From NCBI GenBank assembly GCA_045837725.1, contig JBEWZL010000079.1, forward strand, positions 1-64,000: DNA of 64,000 nucleotides, read 5' to 3'. Under the pieces are notes generated by a model that was given only the letters and a program-made list of their open reading frames with translations, was not told the DNA's origin and searched no databases. Every line of letters begins with the position of its first letter. The first letter of the stretch is position 1. Below are positions 46,101 to 56,316 of this stretch, piece after piece. The DNA comes from Vermamoeba vermiformis (taxonomy: Eukaryota > Tubulinea > Echinamoebida). Position numbers and translations under genes: made by a program.

Positions 46101-47366
46101 GATTTTAAAGGAGATTGAAGAAGCCACTGGCAAAAAGGTAGGACCAATTCTTCGAGCTGAAAAAAAGGTTCGTTTTGACTAGTTTTTCAGATTTACGAAA
46201 TGTTCGATATGGTTGCTGGTGTATCAACTGGTGCGATTATTAGTCAGTTCTCGGCAATCAGAAAGTTGAACATGGAGCAGATCCAACAGAAATATCGAAC
46301 ACTGTGCACGGCCATCTTTTCAACAAAATCAAAAACTGACAAAGCGACTGATAGCTTTGTCAATAATAACAAGGCTTGGCAGAAATTGGTCGGAATTAAG
46401 AGTTTGTTCAGAGTAAGCAGATTGCCTAATTAGGATGAAATTTCATTTGACACGTGATATTTTTTTCAGACGGGCTCGTTGTACAACAGTCAGAGTTACG
46501 AGAACATTTGTTTGGCTGAGTGTGGTCCTGCGCGTATGATTGACACTGCAGCCACCACAGATGTCAAAGTCTTGTTCATTACAACGTCCGTCAGTTACGT
46601 GCCACTGGAGCCACGTGTCATCAGAAACTACAACTTGCCGCCTGGTGTCACTTCGAAGTACATCGGTGACGCTAACTGGCCTGGATGGTACGTACTATTG
46701 TATACTTTAGTATACCTTGTCGACTTATAATTTTTACTTTAGGCTCGGAGTTCGTGCTTCTAGTGCAGCGCCGCCATACTTTGAAGAGTGCAAGGTCAGC
46801 AACGAGACGTTTGTTGACGGAGGTCTCGTGATCAACAACCCAACGGCAGTGGCCATTCATGAAGCAAAGTTGTTGTGGCCCGACAGACCGATCGACTTGG
46901 TGCTGTCTCTCGGAACAGGTAAACAAATTTGTGCAAAGTTTAGTTAATGTGCTAACATTTCCTTTTTAGGCAAACCACCTCGCACTGAAGTCAAGGACAA
47001 AAACTTCTATCTCACTATGGCTAATGCGCTCGTTGATTCTGCTACTGAAATTGACAAGTAAGATCCAATCCGTGAAAATCGCTTGCCATAAAAGGAAATT
47101 AATCTTTGTTTTTCAGAACGCACCAAATAGTCGAAACATTTATGCCTGCAAACACTTACTTCCGATTCCAATTTGCTAATCCTGCGTTTTCGTGCGATTT
47201 GGTAAGTCCTCGTTAAAAAATACTATTTTTGTACGGTGACTTATTGTCATTGTAGGACGAAACTAATGCAAAGAAATTGGATGCTATGCAAACAGCAGCA
47301 CGAGATTTCTTGGCTGAGAACAAAGCGAGCTTTGACGCTGTCGTGAAAATTTTGTCGCAAGAATAG
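43176..47366 (+). CDS. LRR-armadillo-patatin phospholipase (pPLA-I-like)
   Basis: Some 20 exons. An N-terminal domain of unknown type is followed by leucine-rich repeats (LTSLRLENHKLVSL, LKVLDLSSNLLEEL, LEVLNLEDNKLTFV, LRTLSLDNNRISAM and others). An ARM-type helical block follows (GIDELLRIIKSSADKELQYTA; SVQEAARKALAAYG). The last third is a patatin lipase: oxyanion loop LALDGGGTRAV, nucleophile elbow GVSTG with the active serine, and the catalytic Asp in VDGGLVINNPT. The order LRR-ARM-patatin is that of plant phospholipase/galactolipase pPLA-I and its relatives, so it probably hydrolyses acyl chains of membrane lipids. The loop reads DGGGTRA rather than DGGGxRG; all other catalytic residues are present. 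It ends at 47366, only 33 bases before the next gene's end. Confidence 0.9.
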
Positions 47367-47399
47367 AAACAACAGACTTTTTTTACATAATACAATGAG

Positions 47400-49261
47400 T
47401 TAATACTTGGTGTTAATCGATAATTTCTCGAATAAAGACTCGGGTAGTATATCTTGTAGTTCAATTGGGTGCCAGTTATCTTTGTTCTTGCGGATGTGTT
47501 TCAAACAGAGCTCGGTAAGAGTACCAACACCCTTCAGTTTCAATGAAAGTAATTGGCCTAAAGGTTTCTTCTCATCTTCTTCCCTGCGCGACCTTTTATT
47601 ATTAGCCTGCCTAAAATAGCTATTTTTCAACTCTTACCATGACTCAGTAGTGCTAAAAGTCACGTATAAATTGTTGCCGTCAGGTGAAAAGTCAAGTCCT
47701 GTGTTACGAAAAGGTGCTTTGACATTTTCTCGTGGCAACGTGAACTTTTGGACTATTTGAAAGGTCGTATAATCGACAATATAAACGTGACCAACATTAG
47801 CAGCCGCGTAAGCCAAAAGTTTTTGATTTGAATTTGGATGAAATTTCACGTTCTCTATCGCATGAATTCTCCAGTATTCCTCCTCGTCTTCCTTAAGCAC
47901 TTGTGGAACTCCGTAAGTGGCTACTAATTGAATGTCCAAATCGTTGTTTGACTCCACTTTGAACGAGAATAAATAGACTTCCCCGTGCTCGCAAGACACT
48001 GCAAAGCAAGATTCATCGGGGGCCCAGTGAGCTGTGTGACAATTACCTAGATTCGGTGAGTTACTGTTATTACCATATAAGGAAATATCATGACAAAGAC
48101 CTACCTAGCACACCAAAAGTTTTACGTATTTTGTAAACACACCTGCCGTTGTCAGGCACTATTTCATACACATAAATCTGAGCCATTCATGAGTACTATT
48201 TTCCGCGAATAAAATAATTTTATACGTACTTGTTGTTTATCGCCAATCGCAACCATGAATCTGTTCGAAGGAGAAACCTATTGGTTTGAACGATTAATTA
48301 TTCATAATAATAATATTATATTTTAGATCTTACGCCGACGCCTCCTGCACATGTTTTGTAAGCGACAAGTGGCACGGGAATTGCGTGAACGAGTTGTAAA
48401 CTTTCAACTTCGAATGCTAATTTGCGTCGTTAGTAATTAAAGCAATTAAATAATAGCCTCGGTATTACATACTCTTTATGGCGAGGTTCCAAGAATTTAG
48501 AGCGACTACAACGTAATCTTTGCCGTCGTATTCGTAAAAGCTGAATCCGTTCACCATTTCGTACGCCTCTGATTTGCTGATTTGAGATACTCTAATTATG
48601 AGGTCAATATTGTGCCGAAATATATAAGTCTTGAGTTTAAATTAAAACGTATGTACTTACTGCAGGGATCCCAAAGTTAACCTCGATATCGTTCCTTCCA
48701 TATCGCCAAAAAATACATAATTTTTGTGTGCTTTAATGGCTGTTAACGGATTGTAATTAACGGTGTTTGACACATCGCAAAGCACGCGAATCTGAATTAA
48801 TTTGGATCAGAAAAATCTCAGAATAACCAAAATAAATTATCTTAATTTACCTTCTTTTGTTCTCGATTAAATTCTAAAATTTTATCCGTTCCACAAATAA
48901 ATAAGCAGTCAGGATAAAGCGGTGTGCAAGTTATTCGATCTCGCAATTGACTGTGTCCTTGGAGCCCTTCGTAGATATCATAAATATATTCGCACACATT
49001 TGGCTCTTTAAACACTAATGGCTCGAAGAAATCTTGCGGATCTTCCGTTTCAATTTTTCTTTCTTTCGTGATAGGCCTTACATCCACAAGATTTAGCTCT
49101 GCTGGTGGACCTACTGGTTGAACAATCAACGGTGCAGCTTGTTCCATCAAATAATCTTGTCTATGGGTGTGAGTTGTGATTTTTGGCGTAAATGGGACGG
49201 TCTGTGACCCTAGGAAAGAAGTTTGGTCAAAAAAATTGATTCGAGCCACAGGCGTCAACAT
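47400..49261 (-). CDS. WD40-like beta-propeller protein
   Basis: Start at 49261 (MLTPVARINFFDQTSF; the frame is open further but without ATG). The exons give propeller-like blades: CLFICGTDKILEFN, KNYVFFGDMEGTISRL, YVVVALNSWNLA, ESCFAVSCEHGEVYLFSF, LLAYAAANVGHVYIVDY and TGLDFSPDGNNLYVTFS. The C-terminus LTELCLKHIRKNKDNW...LQDILPESLFEKL looks like a short F-box or SOCS-type helix pair, suggesting an E3-ligase substrate adaptor. No exact family is recognised. Its start lies 69 bases from the next, divergent gene and its end 33 bases from the patatin gene. Confidence 0.6.
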
Positions 49262-49330
49262 TGCAACGTAAAATTGACTATAATACCTCACGGAAACATA
49301 AGCAATTGACTTAGTCTAGTGCACGTGCAA
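49262..49330. promoter_or_regulatory. 69-base divergent promoter
   Basis: Both start codons face outwards from this very short gap, so the two adaptor-like genes probably share control elements. CACGTG (E-box type) lies at 49322-49327. No TATA box is evident. Confidence 0.4.
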
Positions 49331-51893
49331 ATGGAGGAAGACGGAATGTAAGATCTCGATTTTCGGAACGGACTTTAAATAACAATTATATTAGGGCCGG
49401 CATATTGTCACTGCCATATGATGCAATTACTTTAATACTACAGTGGCTCTCTATGAATGACCTGGGCCGCGCTGCATCCGTGAACAAATTATTTGGGACG
49501 CTCAGCAATCAGAATTTGGTTTGGAAGGTAAGGTTTACGTTCTAATTAAATTATTGAATACATAAATAATATTTTAAAAAATTATTTTGCACAACGATAA
49601 GAATTTTTTGAGATCCGGATGTTTACTTCTGGAGCTTTGAACGACATCCAATAACATTATTATAGCACCGATATTTCGTGGACTATAAGGTCAAATCGAT
49701 GAATTATGACGGCAGCTGGAAAGATCTGTACAAGAAAATGCAGCCAATGATCAATTTGAAGAATAAATCGTAAGTAACAGCGTGATTGCATTAATAATTC
49801 AAAATATTAATAAATATATTTAGGTTTGTATATAGAGTGACTAGCAAGTCATTTCGAATGCCTAGACAAAACGCTACAATTATGGCGGATTGGCATAGCA
49901 GTCAAAATGTTGCTGTAGTGCATTGGACGCAATATAATCGAGGGTAAAATACTAATAATATTTTATATTAATAGTATATTAATATTTTTGGGCTTAGATC
50001 TTACGCTGAGAACGATTTATTGTCGACGGAGTTAATGGATCTGAACAATTTATCATACACGCCTATTAAATCCACCTTGCCGCGAATGAGTTATATTCCA
50101 GTAGGCAATTATTTTGCTGGATTTAGGAAGGGCAATAGTGCTGGCACTGGTACAGTTTATATTTTCAAAAGAGAACTGGATTTGCCTGGCACCCCGTTAT
50201 ACGTCCTACGTAAGTTTATTTTTAGCCTATAAATAATTAGCATAATTATTTATATTTTATGCGTATTTAGGTCGCGAAAAAGACGGCAGAAGACCAAATC
50301 TGTCGACCGAAGGAAAATATCTGATGCATTATTCCGTGACGTTGAATCGGTACGCCGAACATTTTATCAATTTTATTTTAATTACTAAATTTGGAAATGT
50401 TTACAGTGCTATGGATATTGGAATCCACGTCTCGGCAAAAATTTATGATTTCGAAGCCTCGGGCGATACTCCGATAGCTACCTTTTCCTTTTATGGCAAT
50501 GTTTGGCAGTTCACGGAAGATTACATCATTCATACGAGAACGGGAGACTATTCTAACGAAGTACGAGTGTTTGAGTGGCGAAAGGTAAACTCTAAAAAAA
50601 AAATTTATTTCTATTATTATTTCCTTATTTATCCTTTTTAGGTCAAAGGTGTCGTCGATGACAAAGACGATATGGTGTTTCTTCATGATCATACAATTAA
50701 GTGTGTAGCGATTCACGATCACAAAGTAAGTTTGACAATTCATCGTTCGATGCATCGGATTAACCACGCTATGCTTAGTTATTGTGCTATAGTGTAGAAG
50801 GACCATGTTATTTGACACTATGGGATATTAAAACACAAAAAAAGATCAAACAATTTGCCACGTTTCCGTTGGTAAAATGTCCGGTAAGTTTATTGCAGTA
50901 AAAGTCGATCAATACTAAGTTTATTGCTATAGGGCGTCTCATTAGCCTATATAAACAGCTTTTGTTATATTGGCTTGAAGAGAACGCAAGACGTTTGGAA
51001 ACATGCTTTTTTCGATCTCGATCGAGAAGATCTGGTCCGAGTGTTCGAGCTTGACGGAGAATTTTCTTCAATATTGCCACTAGAAGACGAGAATAATATA
51101 TTTTCTGGCAAATTTTTGGTTACTACGACCGAGAACGATGGAATTTTGGATCTTTGTCACCCGTTGATGGCTCATACTTTTGACGTCCTGATTATCCCAA
51201 CAACGATAGAAAACATAACGAATCTTGCTGCAGACACGCTAGCTCGGCACTCAGTCACATTTGGACAACTGGTAGCAGCGTTTACTACTATCTGTCAATG
51301 CCCGAATAGCTTGTACTTGGACTCGCATGTGGTATACCTTGAGCCCAAAAAGAAACGGTACGTAGCCGGCAAGTTATTTATTACAATTTATTTGTTCATG
51401 AAATGCAATTTTATTCGAAACGAGTGGCTTGAACGACAATGGATCCATTCGTTCGACTGCGTGAATTTTTTTTCCCGGTATTATCTGCAATCAGTACGGA
51501 CTTCCTGGACGGCGGATTAATGTCACTTATTTAGATATACGCTGATTTTCAATGGTAAACATGCGGGAGAGCCATCGCCTGGTGTCACAAACTGGATTCG
51601 AAAATCATCGATAGAACATTATCGCAACACACCAGTCCAAGGTCTTGAATTCGGTTTGGATCCCGCTAAGAAGCCACAAGCACCTCGGTTTGCGTAAGTA
51701 GTAGTACTACGTTCAAAACGTTTAATTATCAACTTACGTACGTCTCTGCAGCTGGCGCCGAAACAATCCCGATTCTCCTTCTGCAGCAGGACTAACAGTG
51801 TACGGCCCTTGCGTGTTGATGAAAGAAGTGTGGACTGAAGCCCACGGCTTTGTGCCAAAAACGATTGGAAAGAAATTTCGATTTGATGTGTGA
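49331..51893 (+). CDS. F-box protein with propeller-like C-terminus
   Basis: ATG 49331 starts a 17-base exon. After a GTAAGATC...TTAG intron the frame reads LSLPYDAITLILQWLSMND then LGRAASVNKLFGTLSN, a good F-box (LP..I...I..WL....L..AS.V...F). Later exons contain short beta-rich repeats (YPVGNYFAGFRKG; NVVWQFTEDYIIHTR; KFLVTTTENDGILDL) up to WRRNNPDSPSAAGLTVYG and the end KKFRFDV. F-box proteins act as substrate receptors in SCF ubiquitin ligases. The repeats suggest a WD-like or other propeller that binds the substrate. The exon structure is long and partly uncertain. It is not close in sequence to the inverted-pair genes. Confidence 0.7.
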
Positions 51894-51978
51894 CACACGT
51901 AAACGATCACATGATTACCAAAAGTGGAATCCGTTTCGTTATGACCTCTGCGTAATGGTAGTTTAATACTTTCTTGGA

Positions 51979-52344
51979 TTGAATAACAACGAACGGCGCG
52001 AACGGGCACAGCGACGAAGACGAGCGCGGGAGAGACACGGCACGAGCGGGGAGAGGGGGGGGAAGCGAAAAGAGGGAAGCGCAGGGAAAGGGGCGAAAAA
52101 GAGAGAGACGGCGGAAAGAGAGGGAGAAAGACACAACGAAACAGGCAACGAACCGCCGCGGAGGAGAAGGACCAAGGAGAAAACGAGGAGAGAGACAGGA
52201 GAGGAGAGGAGGGAAAAGAGGAGGGAGGAAGAGAAGGGGGGAGAACGGAGGAGGAGAGAAGAGAGGGAGAAAAGGGAAGGGAAAGGGAGAAGAGAAGGAA
52301 GGGGAGGAAGAAAGAAGGAAGGAGAAAAGAAGAGAGAGAAGAGT
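51979..52344. repeat. purine-only (G/A) low-complexity tract
   Basis: About 320 bases (52018-52340) are nearly pure G and A on the plus strand, in words such as GAGGAGAGAAGAG and GGAAGGGGAGGAAG, with occasional C. It is G+C-richer than the rest of the window. It lies between the end of the F-box gene and a kinase remnant. Such tracts can form triplex DNA, or can be noise at a sequencing/assembly boundary. It does not look like coding sequence despite a long open frame. Confidence 0.7.
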
Positions 52345-52500
52345 GACGTTGCTGCAAGAAACGTGTTGTTGCATCAAAACGAAGCGAAACTGACAGACTT
52401 TGGCATGTCACGCATTGTGGATGATGACAACAACGAGGCACAAGTTGCAAGTTCCGAGCAAATCATTTCACAACTTGAAGACGTTTTGTCGCGCTTGTAA
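52345..52500 (+). pseudogene. protein-kinase catalytic-loop remnant
   Basis: Just after the purine tract, 51 codons read DVAARNVLLHQNEAKLTDFG, then MSRIV and a polar tail to a stop. This is the catalytic loop (HRDLAARNVLL) and DFG of a tyrosine-kinase-like kinase, without the N-lobe or the rest of the C-lobe. The Asp of the loop, Asn and DFG are present, but the His-Arg before it is lost where the purine tract joins. It is probably a fragment moved or cut off by rearrangement, or an artefact of assembly. Confidence 0.6.
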
Positions 52501-52661
52501 AATTTACAATAACACTGATTCTGCTACATTGTGTCTGACAGCAAGACTAGCTTACGAAATTGCAACGTTTTCAAAATTAAAAAATACGATATTAGTATTG
52601 TGTCAAGACTCACCATTAACGTGAATCTAGATCGAAGAAAGAGACTGGGTCAAAGTAAATT

Positions 52662-54383
52662 TTAATTTTCATTCAGCAGTGCTTCGCTTTTGCTCTTCAA
52701 TTCGTCCTCGTTTGTGATTACTGGTGCATCCAAAAGTTTGTCTTGAATGAACTTCATCGGCAAGAAGTTGAAGCCCATTTTTTGATAATTAATTGGGTCT
52801 GCTATAATCCTCGATGCGTTTTGCCATTTTTGAACGTCGATTACATTCGGTCGAACGGGTCCTGAGCTCTCGTACAGATTTCGCAGCAAAAATCCATAAA
52901 GTGCTAAATTAATCCTATTAGAACTATATTACTTAATATAGATAGTATTCGTACGTAAGTAAGGAATAATAGGCGGATATAAGTTTTCTACAAGCTCCAA
53001 ATGTTCGCGACCTTCATTTTCAACGATTTGTTTGTATCGTTTTTCCAGCACTGCGTAATCGACTCTAATATCCTAAAACAAGATTAGTATGTTAATTTGA
53101 AATTTAATGATTAATTTAGGTGCCTACTTTCTCTTTTAACTTCACGAAGGGGTGGATGTACTTTGAAGTTAGTGCATCCATAATTGATTTGAATCCAACA
53201 AAGTTATTGAACTCAAATATTTGTCTCGCTACTTTAATAAACTTCGTCGTGTATTTAAGTCGTTCTTCAGTGGTGTTGCCGTTCAAAATGTATGACACTA
53301 TGACACGTGTCACATGCGTGCAATATTTGTGCCATTCAGCGCACTCCACTTCAAATGTAGATATGCCTAACATTAGTATTTGGTGCGGAGAAACATGTTC
53401 AAAGAAATGTCCGTCCATTAGAGTCATTTGTCGGGCTATTTCCAAGTACGGCAACTCGAACAATTTCTTATTAGCGTGTGTAGCTTCATCGACAAGTACT
53501 GAAGGGAAAGGAATTGATGTTGGAATAAATTTTCTATCTACTTTCTCTACCGCCTAAATTCAAAGATTAAAAAAATTATTATTATCCGAAAAAAATGTCC
53601 GATTCAGATCTGCTCCTGCTACAGCCAAGAACTTTTTACGTACTATTCGAAGAGCTTGCTTTAAGTGATGTATGGCCGAGTCAAATTTATTTATAGGAAT
53701 TGTCCCCAATTCTGCAATTAAATCTTCGAGCTGAATCACCAAAGACGGATCTCGGGATAAATCGTGCCACCCAATCGTTAAAAGCCATCGTCGTAATAAT
53801 GATCCTAATCTATAATTATCCAATAGCGTTAGTTAGTAATTAATAAACGAATATACCGCAGTATACTTGATATAAATCGCCCCGAATTCGAGATCTGACA
53901 GCTCTTGCGCGGCTCTGAACGTATTTCAAATTAAAGAAAACAAATAATAATATTTGAATATATTTATGCTATTTTTTGAAGGATATCTATTGCGGAACTG
54001 TTCCATTAATTCAGATCCGGATGTAAACATTGTGTAGGTCGTTAGGAACCGGTCCACCATATAAACGTCTATAAATAAATTAGTAAAATATTATATTATT
54101 ATCTGTAACGTATTTTATCGAAATTAAGGGAAAAAAAAGTTGGAATGTCAAACAGATCAAAGAAGAAAATCGTAAATTAATTACCCCATCGTGAAGTAAT
54201 CCGCTTTACTAATTGCGGCAGCGTTAGAAATCTATCTTCTTCGGCTAGAACGAACGGTTGTTGCATTGTGGTGAAATTCACTCGAAAAGATTTTGCACTA
54301 ATTTTTTGCAACAACACAGGCGTTTCAATTTCTTCCTTTTTCGGAGTAGCTCCGTAACATACCAAGCTCTTACTATATTGCAT
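52662..54383 (-). CDS. Ras guanine-nucleotide exchange factor (RasGEF)
   Basis: ATG 54383 (MQYSKSLVCYGATPKKEE). It holds a RasGEF_N/REM region (FLTLPQLVKRITSRWG, VYMVDRFLTTYTMFTSG, then LGSLLRRWLLTIGWHDLSRDPSL) and the CDC25 catalytic domain (FELPYLEIARQMTLMD, HFFEHVSPHQILML, IVSYILNGNTTEERLKYTTKFIKVA, RQIFEFNNFVGFKSIMDAL, later RPNVIDVQKWQNASRIIAD). It ends with SKSEALLNEN at 52662. It loads Ras or Rap with GTP. Joins inside the REM region are uncertain; one intron there looks U12-type (see findings). The gene starts 139 bases after the previous gene's stop on the same strand. Confidence 0.85.
53301..53312. repeat. TGACACGTGTCA palindrome
   Basis: Exact palindrome inside the RasGEF catalytic exon, encoding Val-Thr-Arg-Val on the minus strand. 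Confidence 0.7.
53921..53986 (-). other. possible U12-type AT-AC intron
   Basis: Inside the RasGEF gene no GT donor is usable after FTSGSELMEQFRN. The sequence there is AG|ATATCCTT, the classic minor-spliceosome donor, followed by a U/A-rich stretch with TTCTTTAATTT and then AC before GTTCAG. The reading frame on the far side does not match perfectly with this AC, so the exact 3' site is open. Confidence 0.35.
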
Positions 54384-54522
54384 ACATTCGTATTCTATAA
54401 AGCACTCTTAACGTATTGAATTTAACAACCAAGATCCGTGGCTGGATAAGCAATCGGATCCAAACCACAAAATTATCGTATTAACAATATTTTACTCCTA
54501 TTTACAATTATTACAATGCATA

Positions 54523-55875
54523 TTACCCGTAATTGCGTAGTTTTTCGCCTTCAGCCTGCACAAACGCCTCATCAATGTCATCTTGCGAGAATTCTTTTCC
54601 TTTGAATTCTTCCAAGTCAATTTCTCCGTCTTCAAAGCTTTTAATAATTCTAGGAACTTCTTTCTCGATAAAATAGAACGGCAATGACTGGTACATGGAC
54701 GGACAAATCACGGTATAATCCAACACTATCTTGTTAATGTCCTTATATAATATTGCTGCCGTTTTTAATGCGTTTTCCCATAATGCCTCACGTTCTCTTC
54801 GTAAAATTTCTAATTGACGATTGTATTCTGCCTGTAATTGCGCCTGAAAAATAAAAAAAAATTAATAAAAATTCCTCTATGGTTCATGAAACACTAATAT
54901 AACATAAAATAACATAATAGTATTAGTATATTATTTTTTGGACTAATTACCTCAAATTTCTTGCGCTGTTCAGGAAAGAAGTTGTTGAAAATGTAGTTTG
55001 CTATCTTACTCTCAAAGCGATTTGCGTCGCTGAAATCTGGCTTAGGCAATGGCTCGTGAATATCCCTATTTAGTAAAACGGTTAATTATTGCTTTAAAAC
55101 GCGAGATCCAAATCCGATCGAAAAAACTTTCGGACATTTGTTAACTTGGGAATTAAAATATTATTGGCTTACTTTAAGAAGCAAAAATAATATGTTTGCT
55201 TGAGCATGCCACGAGTAATGCGTAATTCAGTTAAAATGTGGTTTTTCATTCGGATCCACATTGGCACGTATCTACAATTAATAAAATTAATACTAGGACT
55301 GTCTTACTATAAATATGATAAGACATACCCTCTACGAGCCATAAAATCCTCTTGAAAGTTTTTTGAGCCCATCCGTTTAGATTTGACGTACGCTGAGCTT
55401 GATGCGCTTGGCTTTCCACTTGGTTTTGTGCCAAGCAATACATAATCATCTTCGTCATCCATATCTTGCAAATATGCTAATTTCTCGCCTATTAATTGCC
55501 ATTAAAATTCAAGAAGGTGACCAGATACAGTTGACAATTTAGAAAAAAACAATAAAAAATTTAAAACAAAAGCCAATAATTATATTGCTCGTGCAAATTT
55601 TTCGCATATCAACGACAGTAATTTTAGTATAATTATTTCTACGAACCTTGCTTTGCTGGCGGATTTCTTTTCAGACCTTCTCGAATAATCAGATCTATTT
55701 GCTTCTGGCGCGTTAAAATAGTCGCAACGCCCATAATATTAATATTATCTACATTATGTACAACTGTTCTTCTTCTGATTGTCGGAAATAACGACGGAGA
55801 TCGCGCCAATGATCCGTTCTTTTGGATTTTGCTTACAAATGAGTTCACGCCACGAAAGACAGCTGTTCTGTTCAT
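54523..55875 (-). CDS. DUF1992 / DNAJC28-like mitochondrial protein
   Basis: ATG 55875 (MNRTAVFRGVNSFVSKIQ), an Arg/Ser-rich leader that looks mitochondrial. After RQKQIDLIIREGLKRNPP it continues through LQDMDDEDDYVLLG and RRGYVPMWIRMKNHILTEL. A coiled-coil follows (EQRKKFEAQLQAEYNRQLE) and then LYKDINKIVLDYTVICPSM. Those last pieces match the conserved C-terminal DUF1992 region of DNAJC28, where an IREA helix, a Y-x-P-x-W segment and an INKxI.Y.L.VP motif are typical. No J domain is present. The function is unknown in all organisms. The stop is at 54523, 139 bases ahead of the RasGEF start on the same strand; a fused transcript is possible. Confidence 0.6.
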
Positions 55876-56316
55876 TGCAAATACCACGACAATACTGACA
55901 TAAATATTGTTGCTGAAATCATTGTGGTCGCGCAGCCATGACGCACAAAAAAATGGATGTTAATCGCGCGACCTTTTCAAAGAGAGAAATGGAGAGTTAG
56001 CTACCTCGTATAAGTGAGATCAAAATGCAATAGGTAAAGGTACTGTAGGCTCAACCGCTGCTAGAGGTTTAAATCAGTCTACATCCGGTTGATCTCCGAT
56101 CGGCACTGATGATGATTAAGCAACGTAACCGATTTATCGAAGAACAATTTTTTAATGTTGTCGTTAACCTCTAAAGACATACTCATGCCCATACTCAACT
56201 GAATCTCCAACAATCTCGTATGACATCGACGGTCATACTTGACAAAAATAGAAAATATAAAATGATTTCAACGGCTAAACTTTCAATTATACTCAAGAGT
56301 GACAAGTAAACGCAAC
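55876..56316. other. divergent intergenic, no gene seen
   Basis: 440 bases between the starts of a minus and a plus gene. No ORF. It must contain both promoters. No clear motif. Confidence 0.45.

Noticed and set aside
45657-46118. A plus-strand ORF of 153 codons across several introns.
   Set aside because: It runs through splice sites of the patatin gene in the wrong frame. The ARM and DGGG exons in the other frames are convincing.
51979-52344. A long open frame through the purine tract could be a charged Arg/Glu-rich protein.
   Set aside because: The frame is open only because a G/A strand cannot encode TAA/TAG/TGA without T. Composition explains it.
51734-52450. A 238-codon minus-strand ORF rich in Ser/Phe/Pro.
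   Set aside because: It is the complement of the purine tract plus the end of the F-box gene. No domain or start context supports it.
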